NCBI RefSeq assembly: GCF_018130215.1
Contig: NZ_JAFCKQ010000002.1
Coordinates: forward strand, 310,001-374,000
Length of the DNA stretch: 64,000 bases
Direction: 5' to 3'
Source of the DNA: Bradyrhizobium jicamae
GTDB lineage: Bacteria > Pseudomonadota > Alphaproteobacteria > Rhizobiales > Xanthobacteraceae
Shown: positions 15,135 through 24,152 of the stretch, one piece after another
Layout of the letters: every line of letters begins with the position of its first letter
Position numbering within the stretch: the stretch's first letter is position 1
Notes under the pieces: model-generated
The model's database searches: none
What the model saw: only the letters and a program-made list of their open reading frames with translations
Told to the model about the DNA's origin: nothing
Program-made: the position numbers and the translations under genes

Positions 15135-18100
15135 TTACGCCACGTTCTGGTCGAGGATGTCAACCGCGCCCTGGAGATCGACCGAGACCAGTTGCGAGAC
15201 GCCGCGCTCGGCCATGGTGACGCCGAACAGGCGGTTCATCTTCGCCATCGTGATCGGATTGTGCGTGATGATGATGAAGCGGGTTTCCGTCGACGACGTC
15301 ATCTCGTGCAGCAGGTTGCAGAACCGCTCGACGTTGTGGTCGTCGAGCGGCGCGTCGACTTCGTCCAGCACGCAGATCGGCGACGGGTTGGTGAGGAACA
15401 CCGCGAAGATCAGCGCCAGCGCCGTCAGCGCCTGCTCGCCGCCCGACAGCAGCGACAGCGTCTGCGGCTTCTTGCCCGGCGGCTTGGCGATGATCTCGAG
15501 GCCCGCTTCGAGCGGATCGTCGCTCTCGATCAGGTGCAGCGCGGCTTCGCCGCCGCCGAACAATTCGGTGAACAGCCGCTTGAAATGGTTGTTGACGGTC
15601 TCGAACGAGGTCAGCAGCCGCTCGCGGGCCTCGCGGTTGAGGCTCTGGATACCCTGGCGCAGCCGCTTGATCGCCTCGACCAGATCGTCACGCTCGGTGG
15701 TCAGCGCGGTGTGCTGGGTCTCGACTTCCTTCAGCTCTTCCTCGGCGCGCAGGTTGACGGCACCGAGGCGCTCGCGGTCGCGGCGCAGCTTTTCCAGCTC
15801 TTCCTCGATCTGGGCGACCGGCGGCAGCTCCGCGCCGGGCTCGATCTCGGCGAGGCCTGCGACCGCCTGCGGCTCGACCTCGAGCATGTCGTGGATCTCG
15901 CGCTCGATGTCGGCGAGGCGGCGGCGAGTGCCTTCCATGCGCTCCTCGGCGCGCGCGGTGGCTTCGCGGGCAGAGGAGAGCGCTTCGAGCGAGGCCTTGG
16001 CGAGGCGGTCGGTTTCCGCCATCGCGGCTTCGGCGGTCGCGAGCGCATCGGCCGCGATCCGGCGGTCGCTCTCGGCATGCTCGATCTCCGTGATCAGCGC
16101 GCTGCGCTTCTCGGCGAACACTTCCGGCGCGTTGGCGAGTTCCTCGCGCTCGATCGAGACCTCGGCGATGCGCGCCTCTATGGTTTCGACCTGCGAAGCG
16201 GCGCTGGTCTTGCGGTTCTGCCATTCGTTGCGCTCGGCGAGGATCGCCTGCACGCGGCGGTCGGCGAGCTCGGCCTCGCGGGCGAGCGCCTGCGCCTCGG
16301 CGCGGACCTGGGCGGCGGCGCGGCGCTGGTTGTCGATCTCGGCGCGGACCGCGGCGAGTTGGACTTCGGTCTCGGCACTCGGCGGCAGTTCGGTGAGGGC
16401 TGCGACCGCGCTCTCATGCGCGGCTTCGGCCTCGGTGCGGTCGGCCGCGACGCGGCTGTGCGCTTCTGCCAGCGCCGACTTGCGCGCGGCATGACGGTTG
16501 ATCTCGCGTTCGGTTGCGGCGTGGCGCTCGCGCGCGGCGTCGGCCTCGCGGCGGGCGGCACGCACCGCTTCGCGGGATGCGGCTTCGGCAGCCGATGCCG
16601 AGCGCAGCTCGGCCTCTGCCGTCTCCAGTGCCTGGCGCTTGGCGGCGGCATCGATGCGGGCCTGCTCCAGCTCGTGCTCGATGTCGACCAGGCGGGCGCG
16701 CTCGGCGAGGCGGCGTGCGGCGCCGGTCGGTGCATGCGCGTCGGCGACGAAACCGTCCCAGCGCCAGACGTCGCCTTCGAGCGACACCAGCCGCTGGCCG
16801 GTCTTGAGCTGCGATACCAGCGCGGCACCGCGTTCCTTGGTGACGACGCCGATCTGCGTCAGGCGGCGCGCCAGTTCCGGCGGCGCCTGCACGCGGTCAG
16901 CCAGCCGCTCGACGCCGTCGGGCAGCGCGGGGTCGTCAAACGTCGCACCGGCATTGGTCCAGCGCATCGGCGCGGACGGATCGACCGGTGCGTCGAGATC
17001 GTCGCCGAGCACGGCGCCGATCGCCTTCTCATAGCCCTTTGCGACCGTGATGCCGTCGATGATCGGCGGCCACAGATTCTTGGTTTCGCTGGTGACCAGC
17101 TTGGAGATCGTGCGGGCCTCGGTCTCGAGCCGCTGCACGCGCTTCTCGGCCTCGGCGAGCGGGCTGCGCGAGGATTCCAGCGTCTGCCGCGCCGCGGCGT
17201 GATTGATTTCGCTGGCCTGCACGACGGCCTCGGATTCGGCGAGCGTCTGCTGCGCCACCTCCATCGCGGCCGCGAGCGCGTCGATGTCGCCGAGATTGCC
17301 GGTCTCCTGCGCGAGCCTGGTTTCCTCGGCCTGGACGTTGGCGATCTCCTGATCGAGCCGCGCCAGCCGGTCGCGGTGGGTGCGCACCCCGGCCTCGAGC
17401 TGGTTGCGCTTCGCCGTCAGGTCGGCGAGCTGCGTGGTCAGTTCGGCGAACTGTCGCTCGGTCGCGGCCAAAACGGCTTCGGCCTCGGCGACGCGCTCGT
17501 CGACGCCGGAGCGCTTCTCGACGCGCGACTTGATCTCTTCCTTCAGCTCGGCGTCTTCGGCGTCGAGCCGTTGCAGTGCGATGTCGGCATCGGAGGTCTG
17601 CTGCTGCTCACGGGCGATGTCGGCGGCGAACTGGGTGAGGCGGCGATCGAGCTCGCCGACGCGCTCCTTGGCGCGCTGCTCCTCGCGGTCCAGCATCTCG
17701 CGCGCATTGGTCAGGCGCTGCAGACCGGCCGCCGCGCGGGCCTCGGCTTCGCGCAGCGCCGGCAATTCGGAGGCGCGGATCGCCTGGATGCGGGCGGACT
17801 CGGCCTGCTCGCGGGTGCGCTCGGCCATCTCGCGCACGGAAAGATCGTGGGTATGCGCGGCATCGTTGACGTCGGCATGGGCCTCGATCCAGCGCAGATG
17901 GAACAGCGTGGCTTCGGACTTGCGCACCTTGGCGGCGACCTCGCGGTAGCGAATCGCCTGGCGTGCCTGCTTCTTCAGGCCGTCGATCTGGCCGGTGAGC
18001 TGGCCGATCACGTCCTCGACGCGGGTGAGGTTGGTCTCGGCCGCCTTCAGCCGCAGTTCCGCCTCGTGGCGGCGGGCGTGCAGGCCGGCAACGCCGGCGG

Positions 18101-18599
18101 CGTCTTCCAGCACGCGGCGACGCTGCTCCGGCTTGGCCTGGATGATCTCGCCGATCTTGCCCTGGTGGACGAGGGCCGGCGAGCGCGCGCCGGTGGCGGC
18201 GTCGGCGAACAGAATCTGCACGTCGCGAGCGCGCACGTCGCGGCCGTTGATGCGATAGACCGAGCCGGCCTCGCGCTCGATGCGGCGGGAGATTTCGAGA
18301 ATCTGGCTGTCGTTGACGGCGGCCGGCGCCGAGCGATCGGAATTGTCGATCGTCATCACCACTTCGGCGTGGTTGCGTGCCGGGCGATTGCCGGAACCTG
18401 CGAAGATCACCGCGTCCATGTCGGCGGCGCGCAGCGATTTGTGCGAGGTCTCGCCCATCGCCCAACGCAGCGCTTCAACCAGATTGGATTTGCCGCAACC
18501 GTTCGGACCGACGACGCCAGTGAGGCCCGGTTCGATCATGAAGTCAGTGGGTTCAACGAACGACTTGAAACCGTGGAGGCGGAGGCGCGTGAGCTTCAT
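15135..18599 (-). CDS. smc: Chromosome segregation protein SMC
   Basis: This 1154-residue ATPase has the full SMC layout. The N-terminal head carries Walker A GPNGCGKS (about residues 32-39). A long coiled coil rich in Ala/Glu/Arg runs to a hinge at about 500-640 (IIDGITVAKGYEKAIGAVLGDDLDAP... VWRWDGFVADAHAPTGAARR). A second coiled coil leads to the C-terminal head with the signature LLSGGEQALTALAL and Walker B ICVLDEVDAPLDD. Length is normal for bacterial SMC. The ATG at 18599 (MKLTRLRLHGFKSF) matches the usual start; a GTG two codons upstream is open. SMC with ScpAB compacts and resolves chromosomes. Two DsbA genes and a DUF721 gene lie upstream, an order I recall from other Alphaproteobacteria. 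Confidence 0.97.
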   Translation of the reverse strand: MKLTRLRLHGFKSFVEPTDFMIEPGLTGVVGPNGCGKSNLVEALRWAMGETSHKSLRAADMDAVIFAGSGNRPARNHAEVVMTIDNSDRSAPAAVNDSQILEISRRIEREAGSVYRINGRDVRARDVQILFADAATGARSPALVHQGKIGEIIQAKPEQRRRVLEDAAGVAGLHARRHEAELRLKAAETNLTRVEDVIGQLTGQIDGLKKQARQAIRYREVAAKVRKSEATLFHLRWIEAHADVNDAAHTHDLSVREMAERTREQAESARIQAIRASELPALREAEARAAAGLQRLTNAREMLDREEQRAKERVGELDRRLTQFAADIAREQQQTSDADIALQRLDAEDAELKEEIKSRVEKRSGVDERVAEAEAVLAATERQFAELTTQLADLTAKRNQLEAGVRTHRDRLARLDQEIANVQAEETRLAQETGNLGDIDALAAAMEVAQQTLAESEAVVQASEINHAAARQTLESSRSPLAEAEKRVQRLETEARTISKLVTSETKNLWPPIIDGITVAKGYEKAIGAVLGDDLDAPVDPSAPMRWTNAGATFDDPALPDGVERLADRVQAPPELARRLTQIGVVTKERGAALVSQLKTGQRLVSLEGDVWRWDGFVADAHAPTGAARRLAERARLVDIEHELEQARIDAAAKRQALETAEAELRSASAAEAASREAVRAARREADAARERHAATEREINRHAARKSALAEAHSRVAADRTEAEAAHESAVAALTELPPSAETEVQLAAVRAEIDNQRRAAAQVRAEAQALAREAELADRRVQAILAERNEWQNRKTSAASQVETIEARIAEVSIEREELANAPEVFAEKRSALITEIEHAESDRRIAADALATAEAAMAETDRLAKASLEALSSAREATARAEERMEGTRRRLADIEREIHDMLEVEPQAVAGLAEIEPGAELPPVAQIEEELEKLRRDRERLGAVNLRAEEELKEVETQHTALTTERDDLVEAIKRLRQGIQSLNREARERLLTSFETVNNHFKRLFTELFGGGEAALHLIESDDPLEAGLEIIAKPPGKKPQTLSLLSGGEQALTALALIFAVFLTNPSPICVLDEVDAPLDDHNVERFCNLLHEMTSSTETRFIIITHNPITMAKMNRLFGVTMAERGVSQLVSVDLQGAVDILDQNVA

Positions 18600-18816
18600 G
18601 TACACAGATCTCGCTTGGCCGGGCGCGAATCTCCCTGCCGTGACAATACCATGGAAGGCAATGTCGGTGTGTGGGTGAACAGCTGCGGGCAGCTCTCATA
18701 CGGCGCGACAATGGCGAGGCCGGCGCTGGAGAGCAACCGCTTGAGGCGGCTTTTCCCAAGGGTTTTGCGTGTGTTCTGAGGTCGCAATGGGCCGCAGGAA
18801 TACGGCTTTTCGCGAA

Positions 18817-19473
18817 TCAAGTTTTCAACAGGGAATTGATGCGCTTGCTCAATTCCTCGAACTCGATTTCGCCCACTATCATCGTGCCGTTGACGAAGAA
18901 GGTCGGCGTACCCTCGATCTTCAGCGTATCGATAGCGAACTTCTGGTCGGCCTGGATCTTGTCCAGCGTCGCCTGATCCCTCAGGCAGTCTTCGACGGCT
19001 TGGTCGCCGAGGCCGGCCTGATGCGCGATCCGCTTCAGCGTATCCGTTGTCTTTTTCACCAGGTCGTCCTGCTGGCGGAACATCACGTCGATGACGGCAA
19101 AGTATTTTCCGGAGTCGTTGTTCGCGATGGTCCGCGCCACCATCGCGCAGGCGACGTCCTTGATGTTGAGCGGGAACTCGCGAAACACGTAACGCACCTT
19201 GCCGGTGTCGATGAACTCCGACTTGAGCTTCGGGAACACATCGCGGTTGAAACGCGCGCAATGCGGGCACGTCGAGGCCGCGTATTCGATGATCCTGACC
19301 GGCGCGCCGGATGCGCCGAGCACCATCTCGGGCAGAGAAGTGGGCTTCGACAGGTCATTCGACGCGTCGGCCGCTTCCGCGGCCGTCGCGATGCCGATCA
19401 GCCGCAACGGGAAGGCGCCGCAGATCCCGGCGAGCGACAATGCGGCGGCAAGGACGCGGCGGGTGATCGGCAT
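18817..19473 (-). CDS. DsbA-family thiol oxidoreductase (paralog 2)
   Basis: This 218-residue exported thioredoxin-fold protein has an N-terminal signal (TRRVLAAALSLAGICGAFPLRLIG...ATAAEAAD; the paired Arg makes Tat export possible). The active site CPHC is in EYAASTCPHCARFN, and the cis-Pro loop is EGTPTFFVNG. A helical insert lies between, as in DsbA/BdbD proteins. It is closely related along its full length to the gene immediately upstream, and both are 218 residues, so the pair comes from a tandem duplication. It lies upstream of smc with a gap of about 215 bases. It probably forms or isomerises disulfides in periplasmic proteins. Confidence 0.92.
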   Translation of the reverse strand: MPITRRVLAAALSLAGICGAFPLRLIGIATAAEAADASNDLSKPTSLPEMVLGASGAPVRIIEYAASTCPHCARFNRDVFPKLKSEFIDTGKVRYVFREFPLNIKDVACAMVARTIANNDSGKYFAVIDVMFRQQDDLVKKTTDTLKRIAHQAGLGDQAVEDCLRDQATLDKIQADQKFAIDTLKIEGTPTFFVNGTMIVGEIEFEELSKRINSLLKT

Positions 19474-19487
19474 GAGCGGCTCCTTTG

Positions 19488-19535
19488 GAGCATGATCCGG
19501 AAGAGCGGGAACCGGATCTCCTAAAGATCATGCTC
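19488..19535. repeat. GAGCATGATC...GATCATGCTC dispersed stem-loop
   Basis: Perfect 10-base arms (19488-19497 and 19526-19535) surround CGGAAGAGCGGGAACCGGATC between the two DsbA genes. The same GCATGATC arms occur near 22.1 and 57.75 kb. Confidence 0.82.
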
Positions 19536-19551
19536 AGATCAACAGACGGGA

Positions 19552-20208
19552 TCAGCTCTTCAGGAGCGGATCGATGTGCTTGCTGAATTCCTCGAACGAA
19601 GTCTCGCCCTTCAGCACCTCGCCGTTGATGAAGAAGGTCGGCGTCGAGTTCACCTTCAACACATCGTTGGCGTATTTCTGGTCGGCGGCGATCTTGTCGA
19701 GCAGCTTCTGGTCCTTCAGGCAGTCCTCGACCTGCTGCTGGCTGAGGCCGGCCTGCTTGCCGATCCGCGTCAGCGTCTCGGTGGTGTTCTTCATCACCCA
19801 GTCGTTCTGCTGGCGGAACAGGAGGTCGATCACCGCATAGAACTTCGGCGCGTCGTCCTTGGCGATGCAGCGCGCCAGCATCGAGCCGGCGGCCGCCTTG
19901 ATGTCGAGCGGGAATTCGCGGAACACGTAGCGGACCTTGCCCGTATCGATGTAGGCCGACTTGATCTTCGGGAACACGGTTTCGTTGAAGTTGGCGCAGT
20001 GCGGGCAGGTCATCGAGGCGTATTCGGTGATGGTCACCTTGGCGTCCTGCGGGCCGAGCGCCATGTCGGGCAGCGACTGCGGCTTGGCGACGTCGGCGGC
20101 GCTCTGCGCGAACGCTTCCGAGATCAGGCGCAGCGGCGAAAAACCGGCGAGGGCGGCCAGCCCGGTCAGCGAGAGAGCGGTGGTGAAGGCGCGGCGCGTG
20201 ATGATCAA
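19552..20208 (-). CDS. DsbA-family thiol oxidoreductase (paralog 1)
   Basis: This 218-residue protein has a signal peptide with paired Arg (IITRRAFTTALSLTGLAALAGF), the active site CPHC in EYASMTCPHCANFN and the cis-Pro loop NSTPTFFING. The best start is TTG at 20208: GGGAG lies six bases upstream, and the resulting length exactly matches the neighbouring paralog. The frame stays open further upstream but without a start supported by a ribosome site. Like its twin it should act on periplasmic disulfides. DsbA genes next to smc and a DUF721 gene are common in Rhizobiales as I recall; two copies in a row are less usual. Confidence 0.9.
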   Translation of the reverse strand: MIITRRAFTTALSLTGLAALAGFSPLRLISEAFAQSAADVAKPQSLPDMALGPQDAKVTITEYASMTCPHCANFNETVFPKIKSAYIDTGKVRYVFREFPLDIKAAAGSMLARCIAKDDAPKFYAVIDLLFRQQNDWVMKNTTETLTRIGKQAGLSQQQVEDCLKDQKLLDKIAADQKYANDVLKVNSTPTFFINGEVLKGETSFEEFSKHIDPLLKS

Positions 20209-20332
20209 GGTCAGCTCCCGGATTGGCGCGTTCACGCCTGATAGAATGGGGTTCCCGAAAAAGAAGCCTTCGCTAGCTCGAAACAACCATCGTGGCAATG
20301 CCGGGTTCTCGCGGCCACACGGGCGGAAAACG

Positions 20333-20812
20333 TCAATTTCGCTTGATCGAGGCGCCGAGCCGGGCCAGCGCAGCGCGCAAATCGTCGTCCTCAACGGCGG
20401 CGAGGCTGGCCGCCTCCTTGGCCACCGCCGTGGCGTCCGGGGCGCGTGGCCGCGCCGGGCCATTGCGCCGCGATAGCGGGGCCTGGCGGATGGTCAGGCG
20501 CCCGACCGCATGCCAGCCGAAAAAGCGATTCACCCGCTCCAGGATGACGTCGGAGGAGTGCTGGATCTCCAGCGCCATCGGCCCCTCGACCCGCAGCACC
20601 AGGGTCGCCGGCTCCTGCGGCTGCCCCTCCACCGGCCGCGGCCATTGCAGCTTCAGCGGCTCGCAATAGGCGGCAATCCGCTCGCCCGCGATCTCACCCC
20701 AGCGCGTCACCAATTCGCGAGCCGCAAAGCCCTGCCTGGCGTAGGCGTCGGTAAAGACGTCACTGAGCAGGATCGAGAGGGGCTTTGCGCTGATCGGGCC
20801 GGGCTTGGACAT
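20333..20812 (-). CDS. DUF721 (DciA-like) protein
   Basis: This 159-residue basic protein has a DUF721 core: the N-terminal FTDAYARQGFAARELVTRWGEIAGERIAAYCEPLKLQWP, then LVLRVEGPMALEIQHSSDVILERVNRFFGWHAVGRLTIRQAP. An Arg/Pro-rich C-terminus follows. DUF721 proteins related to DciA help load the replicative helicase in many bacteria; whether alphaproteobacterial versions do so is not certain. It is divergent from mutY, with smc further downstream. A TATAAT on the minus strand (20819-20824) lies close to the ATG, so the mRNA may be nearly leaderless. Confidence 0.82.
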   Translation of the reverse strand: MSKPGPISAKPLSILLSDVFTDAYARQGFAARELVTRWGEIAGERIAAYCEPLKLQWPRPVEGQPQEPATLVLRVEGPMALEIQHSSDVILERVNRFFGWHAVGRLTIRQAPLSRRNGPARPRAPDATAVAKEAASLAAVEDDDLRAALARLGASIKRN

Positions 20813-20818
20813 GGGATG

Positions 20819-20824
20819 ATTATA
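20819..20824 (-). promoter_or_regulatory. Candidate -10 element for the DUF721 gene
   Basis: On the minus strand a perfect TATAAT lies six bases before the ATG at 20812. That would place the transcription start at or just before the start codon. No good -35 is visible 17 bases upstream (TTCAGC), so support is moderate. Confidence 0.4.
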
Positions 20825-20925
20825 GCAGCGTCGCTAAAGTGGCTGAAACCCTATCCGTCGCCATGGCGGGGCCTGGGCGTCCGAAGGGCGGCGTCGCTTC
20901 CGCTCGCCTATGACAAAGAAAGGCG

Positions 20926-20955
20926 TGGATGCCCGGGTCAAGCCCGGGCATGACG
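20926..20955. repeat. GATGCCCGGG/CCCGGGCATG palindromic repeat
   Basis: ATGCCCGGG-TCAAG-CCCGGGCAT lies in the 180-base gap between the divergent DUF721 and mutY genes. It is a dispersed repeat type seen elsewhere in the window. Confidence 0.7.
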
Positions 20956-20991
20956 TGGAGAGATGTGCGCACGATCCGCTAAGCTTGGCTC

Positions 20992-22104
20992 ATGACATCT
21001 TCCACTGCCGCCAAGACGAGGCGCCGCGAAGCGCCGGCCGACCGTCCTGCTTTGCTGCTGGCCTGGTACGACCGGCATCGCCGGCGGCTGCCGTGGCGGG
21101 CCGCGGCGGGGGAACCGGCCGATCCGTACCGCGTCTGGCTGTCGGAGATCATGCTGCAGCAGACCACGGTCAAGGCGGTCGGTCCCTATTTCGAGAAATT
21201 CACCTCGCGCTGGCCTGACGTGTCGGCGCTCGGGCGCGCCTCGCTCGACGACGTCTTGAGGATGTGGGCCGGGCTCGGCTACTACTCGCGGGCGCGCAAC
21301 CTCCATGCCTGTGCGGTTGCGGTGCTCAACGACCACGGCGGGATCTTTCCCGACACCGAGGACGGGCTGCGCGCGCTGCCCGGCATCGGGCCCTACACGG
21401 CGGCCGCGATCGCCGCGATCGCGTTCGACCGGCGCACCATGCCGGTGGATGGCAATATCGAGCGCGTGGTCACCAGGCTCTACGCGATCGAGGAGCCTCT
21501 GCCGCAATCCAAGCCGCGGATCCAGCAGATGGCCGCGACATTGCTCGGCCCCTCCCGCGCCGGCGACGAGAAGTCTCGCGCCGGCGATAGTGCCCAGGCG
21601 CTGATGGATCTTGGCGCGACGATCTGCACGCCGAAGAAGCCGGCCTGCTCGCTGTGTCCGCTGAATGAGGATTGCGCAGGCCGCGCGCGCGGCGATCAGG
21701 AGACCTTCCCGCGCAAGGCGCCGAAGAAGAACGGCATGTTGCGCCGCGGCGCGGCCTTCGTGGTGACGCGGGGCAACGAGCTTCTGGTGCGCTCACGGCC
21801 GGAAAAGGGCCTGCTCGGCGGCATGACCGAGGTGCCGGGATCGGAATGGCGTGCCGGGCAGCAGGACAAGGCCGCGCTGGCCCAGGCGCCGGAACTGAAG
21901 GCTGTCGCGCGCTGGCACCGCAAGGCCGGTGTCGTCAGCCACGTCTTCACGCATTTCCCGCTCGAACTCGTGGTCTACACGGCCAATGTCGCGGCGCGAA
22001 CGCGCGCGCCCGACGGCATGCGCTGGGTCGCAGTTGCCACCCTTGCCGGTGAAGCGTTCCCGAACCTCATGCGCAAGGTCATTGCGCATGGCCTCGATCT
22101 CTAG
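20992..22104 (+). CDS. mutY: A/G-specific adenine DNA glycosylase
   Basis: This 370-residue base-excision repair enzyme removes adenine mispaired with 8-oxoguanine. The HhH-GPD domain has EIMLQQTTV, the hairpin LPGIGPYTAAAI and the catalytic Asp in MPVDGNIERVV. The [4Fe-4S] motif CTPKKPACSLCPLNEDC has the canonical CX6CX2CX5C spacing. A C-terminal NUDIX-like domain (FVVTRGNELLVRSRPEKGLLGGMTEVPG) recognises 8-oxoG. A short repeat, SRAGDEKSRAGD, interrupts the region between the two conserved parts (about residue 188) and looks like a local duplication. The gene is divergent from the DUF721 gene; its stop codon is embedded in a dispersed palindrome. Confidence 0.96.
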   Translation: MTSSTAAKTRRREAPADRPALLLAWYDRHRRRLPWRAAAGEPADPYRVWLSEIMLQQTTVKAVGPYFEKFTSRWPDVSALGRASLDDVLRMWAGLGYYSRARNLHACAVAVLNDHGGIFPDTEDGLRALPGIGPYTAAAIAAIAFDRRTMPVDGNIERVVTRLYAIEEPLPQSKPRIQQMAATLLGPSRAGDEKSRAGDSAQALMDLGATICTPKKPACSLCPLNEDCAGRARGDQETFPRKAPKKNGMLRRGAAFVVTRGNELLVRSRPEKGLLGGMTEVPGSEWRAGQQDKAALAQAPELKAVARWHRKAGVVSHVFTHFPLELVVYTANVAARTRAPDGMRWVAVATLAGEAFPNLMRKVIAHGLDL

Positions 22105-22206
22105 AGCATGATCCGGAAAAGTGTGAAGCGGTTTTCCGGAAAGATCATGCTCAAACAAGAAGCTGGAGCGCGATGACGATTCAAGCTGATCTCATCGCGC
22201 TCTAGC
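22099..22206. repeat. Dispersed repeat with two palindromes after mutY
   Basis: GAGCATGATC (22104-22113) pairs with GATCATGCTC (22143-22152), with inner CCGGAAAA/TTTTCCGG arms. A second perfect stem has arms GAGCGCGATGA (22166-22176) and TCATCGCGCTC (22192-22202). The first begins at the mutY stop codon and may act as a terminator. It is the fullest copy of this repeat family in the window. Confidence 0.85.
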
Positions 22207-22277
22207 CACCGCAGCGCTGCTGACACCATGCTGGCAGCAGGGCTCGGCTACCACGCGCCGAGCAAATGGAGGCCGCC

Positions 22278-22697
22278 ATGATCGCAACCGCGCTCGATCA
22301 CATCCCGACACCGCCCTGCGCCAGGCTGCTCGGCTGGCGCCTCGTCGATGCACGCCCGCAGGACGGCTGGATCAGGATCGTGTTCGACGGCAAGCAGGAG
22401 TTCTGCAATCCGGCCGGTTTCGTCCAGGGCGGGATGCTTTCGTCGATGCTCGACGACACGATGGGTCCGGCGGTGTTCGTGATGACCGAGGGCCGGCTCT
22501 ACACCACGACGATCACGATGACGGTGAATTTCCTCGCGCCGGCAAAGCCCGGGCCGATCACGGGCGAGGCGAGCGTGACCCAGCTCGGCAAGACCATCGC
22601 CTTCGTCGAGGGCCGGCTGACGGCCGCGGACGGCACCCTGCTCGCGACCGCGACGAGCAGCATTCGGCTGGTCGAGGCGGCGCGCGCCCTTCGCTAG
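22278..22697 (+). CDS. PaaI-type hotdog thioesterase
   Basis: This 139-residue hotdog-fold protein has the PaaI-family motif GFVQGGMLSSMLDDTMGPAVF, with the usual Asp and Gly-rich turn, and TITMTVNFLAPAKPGPITGEASV on the central strands. Such enzymes hydrolyse acyl- or phenylacyl-CoA thioesters; the substrate here is unknown. The ATG at 22278 is favoured by GGAGG five bases upstream; an ATG at 22266 is in frame but would place that site inside the gene. Its stop codon overlaps the convergent monooxygenase stop codon (CTAG). Confidence 0.86.
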   Translation: MIATALDHIPTPPCARLLGWRLVDARPQDGWIRIVFDGKQEFCNPAGFVQGGMLSSMLDDTMGPAVFVMTEGRLYTTTITMTVNFLAPAKPGPITGEASVTQLGKTIAFVEGRLTAADGTLLATATSSIRLVEAARALR

Positions 22698-23968
22698 GCG
22701 GTCGCCGGGCGCTGCACGATCGGTGGCTTCGCATTCAGCCCGTCGACCTGGAAGCCGGCGACGCGCTTGTAGTTGGCGGCGATGTCTTCCAGCTCCTGTT
22801 GCGACAGCACCTCGGTGACGACGCCGAAGCCATCGGGCGCGCGCTCCTCGACGAGCTGCATCACCTGCTCGGGTCCGTTGCGGCGGTTCAGCATCACGAG
22901 ATCCGATGTTGCGGGGCGCCGCTCGGCCTCGTAGGCGACCAGGGCTGCATGCGTCATCCCCAGGCCCAGGATCTCCCGGGTCAGCACCCGCGCATCCAGA
23001 ATCGCCTGCGAGGCGCCGTTGGAGCCGACCGGGTACATCGGATGGGCGGCATCGCCCATCAGCGTGACCCGGCCGAAGGTCCATTGCGGGATCGGATCGC
23101 GATCGACCAGTGGATATTCATAGGCGTGCGGGCAGTTCCTGATCAGGCTGGGGACGTCGAGCCAGTCGAAATTCCAGCTCTCGAACCACGGCAGGAATTC
23201 GTCGAGCTTTGCGGTGCGGTTGTAGTCCTCGCGCCGCCACTGGTAGGTCGGCGGCATGTGGCGCTCGGCGACCCAGTTGATGTCGAACCTGCCGTCGTCG
23301 GCGCCGGCCTGCTTCGAGATCGGGTAGCAGACGAATTTCAGCGTTTCGTGGCCGGCCATGATCATGGTGCGGCCGGTGAGGAAGGCATTTGCGCGCGTGA
23401 TGCCGCGCCAGAGGATGCGGCCGTTCCAGATCGGCGGGCCCTCCTGCGGATAGAGCTTTTCGCGCACCGCCGAATGGATGCCATCGGCCGCGATCAGGAT
23501 CGCGCCCTCATGGTGGCCTGCGGGCTTGCCGGTCGCACGGTCGATGAAATCGGCACGCACGCCATCGGCGGTCTCGGTCCAGCCAGTGAGGTGATGGCTG
23601 GTCAGGATGTTCTGGCGCCCCAGCCGTTCGGTCGCGGCATCCAGCAGGATCTGCTGCAGGCGGCCGCGATGGATCGAGAATTGCGGCCATTTGTAGCCGG
23701 CCTCGAGCCCGCGCGGCTCGCTCCAGATCGACTTGCCGTGCTTGGAGAAATAGGCGAGCTCCTTGGTCCGCACCGCCGCGGCGTCGAGCGCATCGTGCAG
23801 GCCGAGCTCGATCAGTTCGCGTACCGCATGCGGCAGCACGTTGATGCCGACACCGAGCGGCCGCAGTTCGGGTACGCTCTCGAACACGCGGCAGGGGACA
23901 CCGATCTGGTGCAGGCTGAGCGCCAGCGTCAGCCCGCCAATTCCGCCACCTGCGATGAGTACCGTCAT
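22694..23968 (-). CDS. FAD-dependent monooxygenase (salicylate hydroxylase-like)
   Basis: This 424-residue flavoprotein monooxygenase is of the class A, PHBH-like type. It has the N-terminal dinucleotide motif GGGIGGLTLALSL, a DG motif (AADGIHSAVREKLYP) and the FAD-ribityl motif GDAAHPMYPVGSNGASQAI. These enzymes hydroxylate aromatic or heteroaromatic compounds using NAD(P)H and O2. A 'YEYPLVDRDPIPQW' stretch is typical of the 3-hydroxybenzoate 6-hydroxylase/salicylate hydroxylase side of the family. The ATG at 23968 has GAGAGG upstream; the frame is open further but lacks a ribosome site. Its closest divergent neighbour is a glutathione transferase gene, so an aromatic-detoxification role is possible but unproven. 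Confidence 0.9.
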   Translation of the reverse strand: MTVLIAGGGIGGLTLALSLHQIGVPCRVFESVPELRPLGVGINVLPHAVRELIELGLHDALDAAAVRTKELAYFSKHGKSIWSEPRGLEAGYKWPQFSIHRGRLQQILLDAATERLGRQNILTSHHLTGWTETADGVRADFIDRATGKPAGHHEGAILIAADGIHSAVREKLYPQEGPPIWNGRILWRGITRANAFLTGRTMIMAGHETLKFVCYPISKQAGADDGRFDINWVAERHMPPTYQWRREDYNRTAKLDEFLPWFESWNFDWLDVPSLIRNCPHAYEYPLVDRDPIPQWTFGRVTLMGDAAHPMYPVGSNGASQAILDARVLTREILGLGMTHAALVAYEAERRPATSDLVMLNRRNGPEQVMQLVEERAPDGFGVVTEVLSQQELEDIAANYKRVAGFQVDGLNAKPPIVQRPATA

Positions 23969-24152
23969 GGTCAATCCTCTCGATCGGCCATGGTCATGAC
24001 ACGACAGCGCGGCTGTGGGCAACCGCGAAGGGCTTGCGACGTCGAGCGGGATGGACGGCCGAGGGGAGCGCGGCTAACGTCCGCCCGCCGCAACAAGAAC
24101 GCGGACCGGGTTCGGAGACCCTGAACCGGCAAGGCCCGCAGAGGACATCATC

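Noticed and set aside
14898..18779. 1293-codon plus-strand open frame opposite smc
   Set aside because: It is the mirror of the smc coiled coil; the protein is Arg/Leu/Gly-rich without motifs, while smc on the other strand has all expected motifs.
22099..22206. The palindrome after mutY as a CRISPR repeat or attachment site
   Set aside because: There is no regular array of spacers and the same arms recur singly elsewhere; it is a dispersed repeat.
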